A stretch of 64,000 nt of DNA, from the NCBI RefSeq assembly GCF_006442815.1, contig NZ_VFVL01000001.1, forward strand, positions 186,001 through 250,000, given 5' to 3'. How positions within the stretch are numbered: position 1 is the first letter of the stretch; every line of letters begins with the position of its first letter. This document shows, piece by piece, positions 28,437 through 36,675 of this stretch. The notes under the pieces were generated by a model. That model did no database searches and was not told the DNA's origin. It saw only the letters and a list, made by a program, of their open reading frames with translations. Both the position numbers and the translations under genes were made by a program. This DNA comes from Mesorhizobium sp. B2-4-3. GTDB taxonomy: Bacteria; Pseudomonadota; Alphaproteobacteria; Rhizobiales; Rhizobiaceae.

Positions 28437-30224
28437 ATGGCCAAAACCGTCGGAGATTTCCTGGTTTCCCGCCTCCACAGCTGGGGCGTGCGCAGGATGT
28501 TCGGCTACCCCGGCGACGGCATCAACGGCGTCTTCGGTGCGCTGGGCCGAGCCATGGACAAGATCGAATTCATCCAGGCGCGGCATGAGGAAATGGCCGC
28601 TTTCATGGCATCTGCCTATGCCAAGTTCAGCGGTGAGCTTGGCGTCTGCATCGCCACATCCGGGCCAGGCGCCACCCATCTGGTCACCGGCCTCTACGAT
28701 GCGCGCATGGACCACCAGCCGGTCCTTGCCATCGTCGGCCAGCAGGCACGCGCGGCGATCGGCGGCCACTACCAGCAGGAGGTAGACCTGGCGGCGCTGT
28801 TCAAGGATGTTGCCGGCGAATTTGTCCATCAGGCTTCCGTGCCCGCGCAGGTCCGCCATCTCGTCGACCGGGCCGTGCGGATCGCCTTGGCAAAGCGGAC
28901 CGCCACGGCGCTGATCCTTCCGAACGATCTTCAGGAATTGCCTTATGAGGAGCCGGCGCGCGTCCATGGCACGGTGCATTCCGGCGCCGGCTATCGGCGA
29001 CCGAAGATTGTTCCCCATCATGACGATCTGAAAGTCGCCGCCGACATCTTGAACGGTGGGGAGCGCGTGGCGCTGCTGGTCGGCGCGGGAGCGCTCGACG
29101 CGACCGATCAGGTCATCGCCGTCTCGGACCGGTTGCGCGCCGGCGCCGCCAAGGCGCTTCTCGGCAAGGCGGTGCTGCCCGACGCTTTGCCCTGGGTGAC
29201 CGGATCGATCGGCCTGCTCGGCACCGAGCCGTCATGGAAGCTGATGCAGGAATGCGACGCGCTGCTGATGATCGGATCTGGCTTTCCCTATTCCGAGTTC
29301 CTACCGGAAGAAGGTCAGGCACGCGGCGTGCAGATCGACCTCGACCCTGCGATGATGTCGCTGCGATACCCCATGGATGTCACCCTTGTCGGTGATGCGG
29401 CCGAAACGCTCGGCGCCTTGCTGCCGCTGCTCAAGCAGAAAAAGACGCGCGAGTGGCGCGACGAGATCGAGGGAAACGTGGAGGAATGGTGGAAGCTGCT
29501 CGGCAAGCGCGCCCACGCCAAGGCCAGTCCCGTCAATCCGCAACTCGTCGCCTGGGAGCTTTCGACCCGGCTGCCGGACGACGTGATCCTCACCAGCGAC
29601 TCAGGTTCCTGCGCCAACTGGTACGCTCGCGACGTGAAGATCCGGCGCGGCATGATGTGCTCTTTGTCCGGCGGCCTCGCCTCGATGGGCGCCGCCGTTC
29701 CGTACGCGATCGCGGCCAAGTTCGCGCATCCCGACCGCCCGGTTGTCGGGCTGGTCGGTGATGGCGCCATGCAGATGAACAACATGGCGGAACTCATTAC
29801 CGTGCAGAAATACTGGAAGAACTGGGTGGACCCGCGCTTCGTCATCTGTGTCTACAACAACGAGGATCTCAACCAGGTCACCTGGGAACAGCGCGTGATG
29901 GAAGGCGATCCGAAATTTGAAGCCTCGCAACGCATTCCCGATGTGCCTTATCACCGCTTCGCGGAACTCATTGGTCTTAAGGGCATCTTCGTCGATCGGC
30001 CCGGCGATCTCGGTCAGGCTTGGGACGATGCGTTGTTCTCCGACCGGCCGGTCGTGCTCGAGGTCAAAACCGACCCCGAAGTTCCGCCGCTACCGCCGCA
30101 CTTCACGCTCAAGCAGGTCAGGAATTTCACCACCGCACTGGCCAAGGGCGACCCCAGCGAGGCGAAGGTCGTCGGCGGTACGGTCAGGCAGGTCTTGAGT
30201 TCGGTCCTGCCGGGTGGCGATTAG
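28437..30224 (+). CDS. Thiamine pyrophosphate-dependent enzyme (pyruvate oxidase/acetolactate synthase-like)
   Basis: 595 residues with all three domains of the family. The N-terminal PYR domain has the catalytic Glu51 in RHEEMAAFMASAYAK. The central domain carries VALLVGAGALDATDQV, and the PP domain has the TPP/Mg motif GDGAMQMNNMAEL followed by YNNEDLN. Substrate is not clear: it is near pyruvate oxidases and other TPP-requiring decarboxylases, and no FAD-specific marker was seen. ATG 28437 has GGAGG seven bases upstream. It lies downstream of the DUF4142 gene with a 69-base gap. Confidence 0.88.
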   Translation: MAKTVGDFLVSRLHSWGVRRMFGYPGDGINGVFGALGRAMDKIEFIQARHEEMAAFMASAYAKFSGELGVCIATSGPGATHLVTGLYDARMDHQPVLAIVGQQARAAIGGHYQQEVDLAALFKDVAGEFVHQASVPAQVRHLVDRAVRIALAKRTATALILPNDLQELPYEEPARVHGTVHSGAGYRRPKIVPHHDDLKVAADILNGGERVALLVGAGALDATDQVIAVSDRLRAGAAKALLGKAVLPDALPWVTGSIGLLGTEPSWKLMQECDALLMIGSGFPYSEFLPEEGQARGVQIDLDPAMMSLRYPMDVTLVGDAAETLGALLPLLKQKKTREWRDEIEGNVEEWWKLLGKRAHAKASPVNPQLVAWELSTRLPDDVILTSDSGSCANWYARDVKIRRGMMCSLSGGLASMGAAVPYAIAAKFAHPDRPVVGLVGDGAMQMNNMAELITVQKYWKNWVDPRFVICVYNNEDLNQVTWEQRVMEGDPKFEASQRIPDVPYHRFAELIGLKGIFVDRPGDLGQAWDDALFSDRPVVLEVKTDPEVPPLPPHFTLKQVRNFTTALAKGDPSEAKVVGGTVRQVLSSVLPGGD

Positions 30225-30236
30225 AAACGGCGCTAC

Positions 30237-30899
30237 TCAATGGCCGGTCTTGTCATGTGGATCGGCGACCGGCTTGCTTTCCGGCGAGCCGCGCTCGCGC
30301 AGCCATATGGCCAGCAAAACCAGCACGCCCGTCGACAGGAATTCGCTCTGCCAGTTCTGGAAACTCTCGAACCAGAATTGGCCGGAAGCGAGATGCGCCA
30401 ACAGGGATTCCCCCGGCTGCCCATGCTGTATCGCCTGGTCGTTCGCATGACGGGTGCTTTGCCAAAGGTGGATCACGAAGGTGAACGCGAAAATCAGCAA
30501 GAGGACGAACCCGAGCGAATGAGAGTACGCCCAGAGGACCGCGCCCCCTCGTCTTACCGGCCACGGCGTGTTGGGATCATGCCTATGCGATTTCGGATCT
30601 TCGTCCTCGAGTGAGCTCGCGTCCGGGTCCTTCGATTCCGCTGAGCCCCGTTGCACCAGGTAGGCGGTCAGAAAGACATAGGCCCATTTCTCCAGGAACT
30701 CGCTTTCCCAGTTCTCGAAGACGCTTTCGAGGAACTCGCCTGATCCCAGGAAGGCGACGAGCGACCGGCTGGAGAGGCCATGCATCAGCCGATCCTGCTG
30801 ATCGGCAAAGTAGCCGGCGATCGATTGGCCGACGAGGCAGCCGATAAATATGCCGAAGACAGCGATCAGCAGGCCGTTGTCCTTGAGGAACTTCACCAT
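30237..30899 (-). CDS. DUF6766-type membrane protein
   Basis: 220 residues from ATG 30899 (MVKFLKDNGL). The protein has membrane helices near the N-terminus (about 8-28), in the middle (about 60-75 and 122-145), and at the C-terminus (about 180-198). Two repeated blocks are visible: FLGSGEFLESVFENWESEFL and LASGQFWFESFQNWQSEFLS, each followed by a helix, so it looks like an internal duplication. A longer start at 30941 also has a ribosome site (AAGGA), so the N-terminus could be 14 residues longer. Function unknown. Confidence 0.72.
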   Translation of the reverse strand: MVKFLKDNGLLIAVFGIFIGCLVGQSIAGYFADQQDRLMHGLSSRSLVAFLGSGEFLESVFENWESEFLEKWAYVFLTAYLVQRGSAESKDPDASSLEDEDPKSHRHDPNTPWPVRRGGAVLWAYSHSLGFVLLLIFAFTFVIHLWQSTRHANDQAIQHGQPGESLLAHLASGQFWFESFQNWQSEFLSTGVLVLLAIWLRERGSPESKPVADPHDKTGH

Positions 30900-30943
30900 G
30901 TCACCCCCATCTGGCGAAAAGAGGCCGACCAGGCCAGGCATGA

Positions 30944-31240
30944 CTATTCCTTCACATAGGCTCCAGGCTGGCGGCCCGCTTTTGGCGCCTTGGCGTCTTT
31001 CGAGTGTTCCGAGACGGCGGGCCCGGGGCCGGACGTCTTGTCTGTCGATGGGCTGGGTGTCGGTTGCCGCTGTCCGTCGCTCTGGCGTGTCCGATCTTCC
31101 ACTTCTCCGACCGGTCGCGTCAGGCCCATGCCGCCGGTTGGCCTCTTGTTGGCTACTGCTTCCTGCGAGAAGTCGTCATTCGGATCCGGTCGGTCCTTGG
31201 TTTCGGGCTTTCGTGCGCCGCTTTCATATTCGGTAGGCAT
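30944..31240 (-). CDS. Small disordered hypothetical protein
   Basis: 98 residues, rich in Pro, Thr, Ser, Asp, Glu and Lys and without hydrophobic core, so probably disordered. ATG 31240 is preceded by GGAGAAGAGCG. It lies just upstream of the DUF6766 gene on the same strand and may be co-transcribed with it. Nothing indicates a function. Confidence 0.55.
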   Translation of the reverse strand: MPTEYESGARKPETKDRPDPNDDFSQEAVANKRPTGGMGLTRPVGEVEDRTRQSDGQRQPTPSPSTDKTSGPGPAVSEHSKDAKAPKAGRQPGAYVKE

Positions 31241-31585
31241 CGCTCTTCTCCGTTATCGCTCAACGGAAACATCCCTTTCGGCTCGTTGTTCCGATGGCCA
31301 GTCCCTTGACGGTGCTCGCACTGGAAACAAGGGGAGTAATTTCTGAATGGACGACGGGAACATCCGGGCATGACCGCTGTTGTTTCCGACAGGAGGCAAT
31401 TCGAGAGAAATTCGAGGAGCGCCATCCAATCGGCACCGCCGCTCGCATCTGCTACGCCCTTGGCTTCTGGCTCGGCAATCGGCACTAACGAAGGAAGGCG
31501 TCTGGGCTCGAGTTTTTGGGGCGCGGGCAAAGCACGGGCAAGCCGGGGGCAAAGCCGCGTTTTTTTGCAATCGAATCAACGGTTA
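31241..31585. other. Intergenic stretch downstream of the tRNA, no supported gene
   Basis: About 345 bases between the disordered-protein gene and the tRNA. Frames on both strands read through it, but none has a convincing start or composition. It contains the 3' flank of the tRNA and the upstream region of the 98-residue gene. No copy of the tRNA 3' end is seen, so there is no sign of an integrated element. Confidence 0.4.
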
Positions 31586-31661
31586 TGGTGGGCCCGGAGG
31601 GACTCGAACCCCCAACCAAGCGGTTATGAGCCGCCGGCTCTAACCATTGAGCTACAGGCCC
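31586..31661 (-). tRNA. tRNA with CAT anticodon, probably tRNA-Ile2 (lysidine type)
   Basis: A complete 76-nt cloverleaf with encoded CCA. Acceptor GGGCCTG pairs with CGGGCCC, D stem GCTC/GAGC, anticodon stem GGCGG/CCGCT with loop CTCATAA, and T arm GGGGG-TTCGAGT-CCCTC. The anticodon CAT is at plus-strand 31626-31628. CAT can be Met or Ile2. The D loop and the variable part TTGGTT resemble E. coli tRNA-Ile2 more than elongator Met, and the first pair is a normal G-C, so it is not an initiator. I prefer Ile2, which needs TilS, but this is not certain. Confidence 0.9.
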
Positions 31662-31882
31662 CACGCGGGCTGGCTTAGTGTTTTTCGCTCGTCCGCACAA
31701 GGCTTTCGAAAGCTCTGGCGGGAACCGTCAAAATCAGCCCATATTCGCTGCGTAGAGCGGCTTGCGCCCATAAGGCGCGTGAACAGGTCCAGGCCCACGC
31801 ACCGCATCGCAGGGAATCGGCGCCTTTGCGGGTCGAGTGAGATGCGGCACGGGCGGCGGACCGCAGACTTCGAGGAGTTTTC

Positions 31883-32593
31883 ATGACCAGACATCTTTTG
31901 CCCATCGCGCTCGCTGCAGCGGTCGCGTTCCCGGCGCTGGCAAGCGCCGCCGATACCCAGCCCCCGCCCCGCATCATCGTGTCCGGCGAAGGCGAAGCGA
32001 CGGTGGCGCCTGACATGGCGATCCTTTCGCTCAGCGTCATGCGCGAGGCAAAGAGCGCGCGCGAAGCGCTCGATGCCAACAACGACGCCATGGCGGCGGT
32101 GATCGCGGCGATGAAATCCGCAGGCATTGCCGACCGCGACCTGCAGACCGCCGGCATCCAGATCAACCCGCGCTACAACTACACCAACAAGGCCGACGGC
32201 AGCCAGGAAGCCCAACTCGTCGCCTATCAGGTGACCAACACGCTGTCGGTGCGCGTGCGCAACGTCGACAAGACGGGCGAGATTCTGGACAAGGCGGTGT
32301 CGCTCGGCGTCAACCAGGGTGGCGGCATCGCCTTCACCAATGACGATCCGAAGGCGACGATCACCGAGGCGCGCAAGAAGGCCGTCGCCGACGCGATGGC
32401 CAAGGCAAAGACGCTCGCCGAAGCGGCCGGCGTCAGCCTGGGCAAGGTGCTCGAGATCACCGACCAGAATATCGCGCCGGTGCCGATGCCGATGGCGGCC
32501 AAGTCGTTCGATGCGGCCCGTTCGGCCGTGCCGGTGCAGGCGGGCGAGAATTCCTACAACGTCCAGGTCACGGTCACCTTCGAGCTGAAGTGA
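31883..32593 (+). CDS. SIMPL-domain (DUF541) secreted protein
   Basis: 236 residues with signal peptide (1-21, cut after ASA). The SIMPL domain is shown by RIIVSGEGEATVAPDMAIL, GIQINPRYNYT, AYQVTNTLSVRVRNVDKTGE and the C-terminal YNVQVTVTFELK. Bacterial members such as YggE are periplasmic and lower oxidative stress by unknown means. The gene is monocistronic: a strong terminator follows at 32625. Confidence 0.9.
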   Translation: MTRHLLPIALAAAVAFPALASAADTQPPPRIIVSGEGEATVAPDMAILSLSVMREAKSAREALDANNDAMAAVIAAMKSAGIADRDLQTAGIQINPRYNYTNKADGSQEAQLVAYQVTNTLSVRVRNVDKTGEILDKAVSLGVNQGGGIAFTNDDPKATITEARKKAVADAMAKAKTLAEAAGVSLGKVLEITDQNIAPVPMPMAAKSFDAARSAVPVQAGENSYNVQVTVTFELK

Positions 32594-32624
32594 CGCCCGG
32601 CCCAGTCGCGGGCATGCCGTTAAC

Positions 32625-32659
32625 AAAAGCCCCGGAGGAATCATCCTCCGGGGCTTTTT
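32625..32659 (+). terminator. Rho-independent terminator after the SIMPL gene
   Basis: AAAAGCCCCGGAGGA pairs with TCCTCCGGGGCTTTTT around a four-base loop, a 10-pair GC-rich stem plus a T run. It starts 32 bases after the stop. Confidence 0.92.
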
Positions 32660-32699
32660 GGAGCCGCGCCTCATTTGAGGGGCTCCGCTACTCAAGATT

Positions 32700-32822
32700 G
32701 ATCTTCGCAGAAGATCATATCTGATAGCTGATCCTCGAAGAGGATCGTCCTTTCAGCTCATCCATGCTTTGGGATTGATCTTCGCAGAAGATCAATCCCG
32801 CAGGCGATCCTCACTGAGGATC
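32700..32822. repeat. Array of four GATC-bounded palindromes
   Basis: Four 17-base palindromes: GATCTTCGCAGAAGATC at 32700-32716 and 32777-32793, GATCCTCGAAGAGGATC at 32730-32746, and GATCCTCACTGAGGATC at 32806-32822. The first type alternates with the second, and corresponding units are 76-77 bases apart. The third palindrome extends to 32771-32799 (GGGATT/AATCCC). The array lies between the SIMPL terminator and the stop of the next minus-strand gene. Confidence 0.9.
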
Positions 32823-32838
32823 ATATCAAGCTCCAGTC

Positions 32839-33210
32839 TCAGCGATAGATGATCGGGCAGCCGCGCTCGTTGGCGAACACCACCACGACACGGTCGCCAT
32901 ACTGGCGGCCGGCCACCTTCACGGTACGGCGGCTCATGTCGACGATGCGCGCGCGATGCAGACCCATGCGCTCGGCCTTGTCGAGGGCGCGGTCCGGCGA
33001 GCAACCGCGCCAGTCGCGGTCACGGTCACGGTCACGGTCACGGCGCCAGTCGCGGCGATAGCCGTCATCGTCGCCCGTATAGATGCCGAAACGCGGGTCG
33101 TGCCTGTCCCCGAAACCGAGATAGAGGCTGTCCGCATGCGCCGGGATGGCGGCCAAAGCGCCAAGCCCGACAAGGGCCGAAAGGGCTGCCGTCTTGATCG
33201 TGTTGAACAT
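32839..33210 (-). CDS. Secreted hypothetical protein with Arg-Asp dipeptide run
   Basis: 123 residues. Signal peptide of about 25 residues (cut after AHA). The mature part has a short RD-dipeptide run, encoded by the CGGTCA repeats at 33017-33043, then a compact C-terminal domain: CSPDRALDKAERMGLHRARI, then VKVAGRQYGDRVVVVFANER and a Cys near the end. Two cysteines could form a disulphide. ATG 33210 has AAGGAGAG upstream. No named domain; similar small secreted proteins are common in Mesorhizobium. Confidence 0.75.
   Translation of the reverse strand: MFNTIKTAALSALVGLGALAAIPAHADSLYLGFGDRHDPRFGIYTGDDDGYRRDWRRDRDRDRDRDWRGCSPDRALDKAERMGLHRARIVDMSRRTVKVAGRQYGDRVVVVFANERGCPIIYR
33017..33043. repeat. 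CGGTCA hexamer tract inside a gene
   Basis: Four and a half perfect tandem copies of CGGTCA, encoding Arg-Asp dipeptides on the minus strand. Copy changes would keep frame, so the length of the RD stretch could vary between strains. Confidence 0.85.
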
Positions 33211-33319
33211 CGTCTTCTCTCCTTGTTGTGGGCTTTCGCCCGTAGAACCGATGATTGGAAAATGCCATTTTGTGTCTGAACTTTCCGCGAACCAACCATT
33301 CATGTCCGGTTCATGTAGC

Positions 33320-33534
33320 GCGAACCCGCCAGGGGTTCGTCGCTCGCAGTGCTCAAACGCGAACCTCATCACGGTTCGTCCTTAAACACGGACCCTTCAG
33401 CGTTGGTCATCAATATACGTTGCGAACCGGTTACGGTTCGTCATCAAAACGCGAGCCCGTCAGGGCTCGTCGCTCGTCCTAAAAACGCGAACCCGCAGGG
33501 TTCGTCATCCAGATGCGAGCTCGTTACGGTTCGT
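33320..33534. repeat. Array of about seven GCGAACC/GGTTCG palindromes
   Basis: Left arms begin at 33321, 33360, 33388, 33423, 33452, 33488 and 33516. Most are CGAACC(C) with GGTTCG or GGGTTCG downstream; the unit at 33452-33469 has CGAGCCC/GGGCTCG, a change matched in both arms, and the third unit is degenerate. Alternating steps of 28-29 and 35-39 give a two-hairpin period of about 64 bases. The last unit crosses the stop codon (33524) of the YcgN gene, so its right arm is coding sequence. It sits in the 313-base gap before the secreted protein gene. Confidence 0.9.
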
Positions 33535-33970
33535 CGTCCAGTATGTAATCAAAGTAGTCGTCGGGCTCGGCCAGATCGGTTTCCTTGACCTTCACACGGC
33601 CCTGGATTGAGATGCCGGCCTCGTGCACGGTCTCAGCGCTTCCCGAAACAAGCCTGTGCCACCAATAGAGATCATGGCCCTCGGCGATAAGCCGGTAGGC
33701 GCAGGTCTTTGGCAGCCAGGTGATGGTGCGCACATTCTGCGGCGTCAGGCCGACGCAATCGGGCACCCGCGCCAGGCGGTTGGCATAGTCGGAGCAACGG
33801 CAGTTCTGCGCGTCGAACAGCCTGCAGCCGACGCTCGTCCAGAAGATCTCGCCGGTATCCTCGTCCTCGAGCTTCGACAGGCAGCATTTGCCGCAGCCGT
33901 CGCAAAGCGATTCCCATTCGGCCGGGGTCATCGCCTCAAGCGTCTTGGTTTTCCAAAATGGCGCTGTCAT
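33524..33970 (-). CDS. YcgN-family cysteine-cluster protein (UPF0260)
   Basis: 148 residues. The cysteine cluster [19 protein letters not shown], followed by [15 protein letters not shown] and [20 protein letters not shown], is the YcgN/UPF0260 signature, thought to bind zinc or an iron-sulphur centre. Function in E. coli is unknown. Met13 of the longer frame (ATG 33970, [14 protein letters not shown]) is the normal family start. Its end overlaps the last palindrome of the array. Confidence 0.9.
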   Translation of the reverse strand: MTAPFWKTKTLEAMTPAEWESLCDGCGKCCLSKLEDEDTGEIFWTSVGCRLFDAQNCRCSDYANRLARVPDCVGLTPQNVRTITWLPKTCAYRLIAEGHDLYWWHRLVSGSAETVHEAGISIQGRVKVKETDLAEPDDYFDYILDDEP

Positions 33971-34165
33971 TCGGCTGGATTTGGCCCTCCGCGGCCTTCC
34001 GGTCAAGCACTCCTGTCACGCTGACCCGGTATCAACATTAGAAAAACACGAAATTGCCTTCAAAAGGCCGGCCAGGCATCCTTGGCTGGCGCCAATGCCT
34101 GACGGAACCAACTATGGTTGATGAAAGTTTGGGCAGGGATGGGACCCCATTAGGAGAAAATCGAT

Positions 34166-36376
34166 ATGAAACGCCAACCACGGATTCTGGCGGGCACAGC
34201 AATCGGCCTGCTTATGGCATCCGCGCCGTTGGGCGCGTACCCGCTGCAGGGGGGCGTCGCTTCTGGCAGCCTGCACGGCGCGCCACTCATTCTCGCGCAG
34301 GCCGCCTGCGCCGAAGGCCAGTCGGCCGAGGAATGCGCCCAGGCCGGTGGCGGCCAACAGGGGGAACAGCCGCGGAAAAGGAAGCGCGAACAGCAGCAGC
34401 AAAGCGAATCGGCGCCGGCTGAACAAGCAGCACCCGCCGAGTCCGAGCAACAGCCACGCAAGAAACGGCACGAGCAGCAGCAGATGGATAATGGCCAGTC
34501 CGGGGAAGCTGCCCCGGCCGAGCAGCAATTCAAACCGCGCAAGAAGCGCGACCAACAGCAGCAGATCGAAGCGGCGCCGGCCGACCAGCAGCCCGCTGAA
34601 CAGGTCGCGCCTGCCGCCGGCGACCAGCAGCAAGGCAACCAGGGTCGCAAGAAGCGCAAGCACGATCAGCAGCAGAGCGAGCCGGCCGGTCAGGCCGGCG
34701 AGCAGGCGGCACCGACCGAACAGACCGCCCCCGCCAACGACAACCAGCAAGGCGGCAACCAGGGTCGCAAGAAGCACCGGCAGAACCAGCAGAACGAGAC
34801 CGCTCCGGCCGGACAGACCCCGGCGAACGAGCCGACCCAGAAGACCGCGCCGGCAGGCGAACCCGTGCCGCAGGCCGAGCCGCTGCAGAATGGCGAGCAG
34901 CCGGTCCAGGGCGAACAGACCCAGGACAAGAAGAAGCGCGGCAAGAAACCGAACGCGGAACAGCCGGCGACGGGTGAACAGCCCGCGACAGGCGAACAAC
35001 CCACCACGGGCGAACAGCCAAAGACCGGAGAGCAGACAAAGATCGGCCGCAAGCCCGTGACCGGCGAGCAGCAACCCGCGACCGGCGAACAGCCAGCCAA
35101 TGGCAATCAGCCCGCGAACAACAACCAACCGGCCACCGGTGGCAACGCCGCGCAGGGCGAAACCGCCAATCCGAACGAGGCACCTGTCCTGGACAGCCAG
35201 AAAGATGCCGTGCGCAAGCGCCGGGGTCGCAATGATAACGGCCAGAACGGCGGTGCCCAGACCGGTGGCGCTCAAACCGAAAATGGCCAGGCGGGCAATG
35301 GCCAGAACGCCAATCAAGCCGGGCAGCAGCAAGGCGGCGAGCAGGCGCAGAGGCCGGCTCCGGTCGACCTGGGTCCGCCGCCCACCGACGACAAGTCGGC
35401 GCAGCAGGCGATCAAGCCCGAAAAGATCGCCCCAGTGGACCAGGAGAAAGGCAAGCGGATCGAGCTTACGCCCGACCAGATTGTCCGCGAGCGTCGCCGG
35501 CCGCAGGGCACGGACGTCGTGAAGCAGCTCGGCGACCGCGTCATCCTCCAGTTCAACAACCAGACCTTCGTGGAAAGCAACGAGGCGCCCCGCATCACCC
35601 GCGGCGCCAGGGATGTTTACTACGAGGATCTTTCAGGCGGCCGCACCCGCGAAATCGTGGAGCGCGACAACGGCGTCAGGATCATCACCGTCCGCAACCG
35701 TAATGGCGACGTCATCCGGCGATCGCGCATTACATCGGATGGCCGCGAATATGTGCTGAGCTATGTCGACGAGCGCTACTATAACGATGTCGACGAGTGG
35801 CGCGATCCCGGCGACGACCTGCCACCGATGCGGCTCGACATCCCGCGCCGGGACTACATCCTCGATTCCGAGGATGTCGAGAGCGACGACGACTACTACA
35901 CCTTCCTCGAGCAGCCGCCGGTGGAAAAGGTGCAGCGTCTCTACTCGATCGACGAGGTCAAGCGATCGGCCCGCGTGCGCGACATCGCCCGGCGTATCGA
36001 TCTCGACACGCTGAACTTCGACTTCGGCTCGGCCACCATTTCCGACACCGAGGTGCAGAAGCTCGATGGCGTCGCCAACGCTATCGAAAAACTGCTCAAG
36101 AAGAACCCGGCCGAGACCTTCCTGATCGAAGGCCACACCGACGCCGTCGGCACGCCGGATGCGAACCTCGCGCTGTCGGACCGTCGCGCCGAGGCGGTCG
36201 CCGAGGCGCTCACCAACGCCTTCGGCATCCCGGCCGAGAACCTCACCACGCAGGGTTATGGCGAGGAATATCTCAAGGTGAACACGCCTGGACCGAACCG
36301 CGAGAACCGGCGTGTCGCCATCCGCCGCATCACCTCGCTGGTGGCGCCGGTGGCGAGCAACAGCGACCAGCAATGA
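34166..36376 (+). CDS. Large OmpA-family outer-membrane protein with Gln/Pro/Glu-rich repeat region
   Basis: 736 residues. A signal peptide is followed by a low-complexity region (about 50-410) built of irregular repeats rich in Q, E, P, A and K. One unit has KKR followed by QQQ; a later block repeats TGEQPATGEQPTTGEQPKTG. Residues about 450-600 form an unnamed domain rich in Arg and Asp. The C-terminal OmpA peptidoglycan-binding domain (about 610-730) has DTLNFDFGSATISDTEVQKL, IEGHTDAVGTPDANLALSDR and QGYGEEYLKV. The TAGGAGAAAATCGAT site fits ATG 34166. The long opposite-strand frame is a shadow of the repeat. A spacer spanning to the cell wall is inferred. Confidence 0.88.
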   Translation: MKRQPRILAGTAIGLLMASAPLGAYPLQGGVASGSLHGAPLILAQAACAEGQSAEECAQAGGGQQGEQPRKRKREQQQQSESAPAEQAAPAESEQQPRKKRHEQQQMDNGQSGEAAPAEQQFKPRKKRDQQQQIEAAPADQQPAEQVAPAAGDQQQGNQGRKKRKHDQQQSEPAGQAGEQAAPTEQTAPANDNQQGGNQGRKKHRQNQQNETAPAGQTPANEPTQKTAPAGEPVPQAEPLQNGEQPVQGEQTQDKKKRGKKPNAEQPATGEQPATGEQPTTGEQPKTGEQTKIGRKPVTGEQQPATGEQPANGNQPANNNQPATGGNAAQGETANPNEAPVLDSQKDAVRKRRGRNDNGQNGGAQTGGAQTENGQAGNGQNANQAGQQQGGEQAQRPAPVDLGPPPTDDKSAQQAIKPEKIAPVDQEKGKRIELTPDQIVRERRRPQGTDVVKQLGDRVILQFNNQTFVESNEAPRITRGARDVYYEDLSGGRTREIVERDNGVRIITVRNRNGDVIRRSRITSDGREYVLSYVDERYYNDVDEWRDPGDDLPPMRLDIPRRDYILDSEDVESDDDYYTFLEQPPVEKVQRLYSIDEVKRSARVRDIARRIDLDTLNFDFGSATISDTEVQKLDGVANAIEKLLKKNPAETFLIEGHTDAVGTPDANLALSDRRAEAVAEALTNAFGIPAENLTTQGYGEEYLKVNTPGPNRENRRVAIRRITSLVAPVASNSDQQ

Positions 36377-36426
36377 GCGTGTGATTCCAAAGGCCTGACA
36401 AGGTTTTTCGAATCAGCCCAAGAGAC

Positions 36427-36460
36427 AAGGCCCGTCCGTTTCCGGACGGGCCTTTCTTTT
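36427..36460 (+). terminator. Rho-independent terminator after the OmpA-like gene
   Basis: AAGGCCCGTCCG pairs with CGGACGGGCCTT around a TTTC loop, followed by a T-rich run. It lies about 50 bases after the stop. Confidence 0.92.
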
Positions 36461-36479
36461 CCTGGCTCAAGAAGAATTG

Positions 36480-36613
36480 TCCTGCCTCACCCGCCCTGCT
36501 CATTGAATCGCCGCATTGCGACACCCAGATTCCGTCAGGGCGTTCCCTGCCCTGTCCCGACTCCAGCGGGACATACTGAGCCCCGCCGGGTCCCCTCCCC
36601 GGCGGGGTTTTTT
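36480..36613 (+). ncRNA. Possible small RNA ending in a strong terminator
   Basis: A second intrinsic terminator at 36581-36613 (CCCCGCCGGG, loop, CCCGGCGGGG and six T) follows the ompA terminator with no coding frame in between. The 100 bases before it contain a second hairpin (GTCCCGACTCCAGCGGGAC, about 36555-36573). A terminator with no gene in front suggests a short transcript starting around 36465-36500. No family is recognised and no promoter is certain. Confidence 0.35.
36581..36613 (+). terminator. Rho-independent terminator of unknown transcript
   Basis: GC-rich inverted repeat, CCCCGCCGGG against CCCGGCGGGG, followed by TTTTTT. It is 63 bases before the next plus-strand gene and has no gene of its own. 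Confidence 0.85.
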
Positions 36614-36675
36614 GTCTTGAAAGCCGGCCCTATCTGGCCGAAATACCCTCTATCGCAATTTGACCGGAAGCCTTC

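Noticed and set aside
27807..29021. 404-codon minus-strand frame
   Set aside because: Antisense to DUF4142 and TPP enzyme genes, which have strong homology motifs.
31241..31661. Integrated element at the tRNA gene
   Set aside because: No integrase and no copy of the tRNA 3' end seen in the window.
31370..31678. 102-codon frame reading RRDSNPQPSGYEPPAL
   Set aside because: Reads through the tRNA; this peptide is a well-known false translation of tRNA genes.
33320..33534. CRISPR array
   Set aside because: Units are palindromic with gaps of 9-20 bases and no cas genes; repeats vary and spacers are not unique.
34112..35332. 406-codon Leu-rich minus-strand frame
   Set aside because: Mirror of the Gln/Glu-rich repeat of the OmpA-like gene, giving false membrane-like Leu runs.
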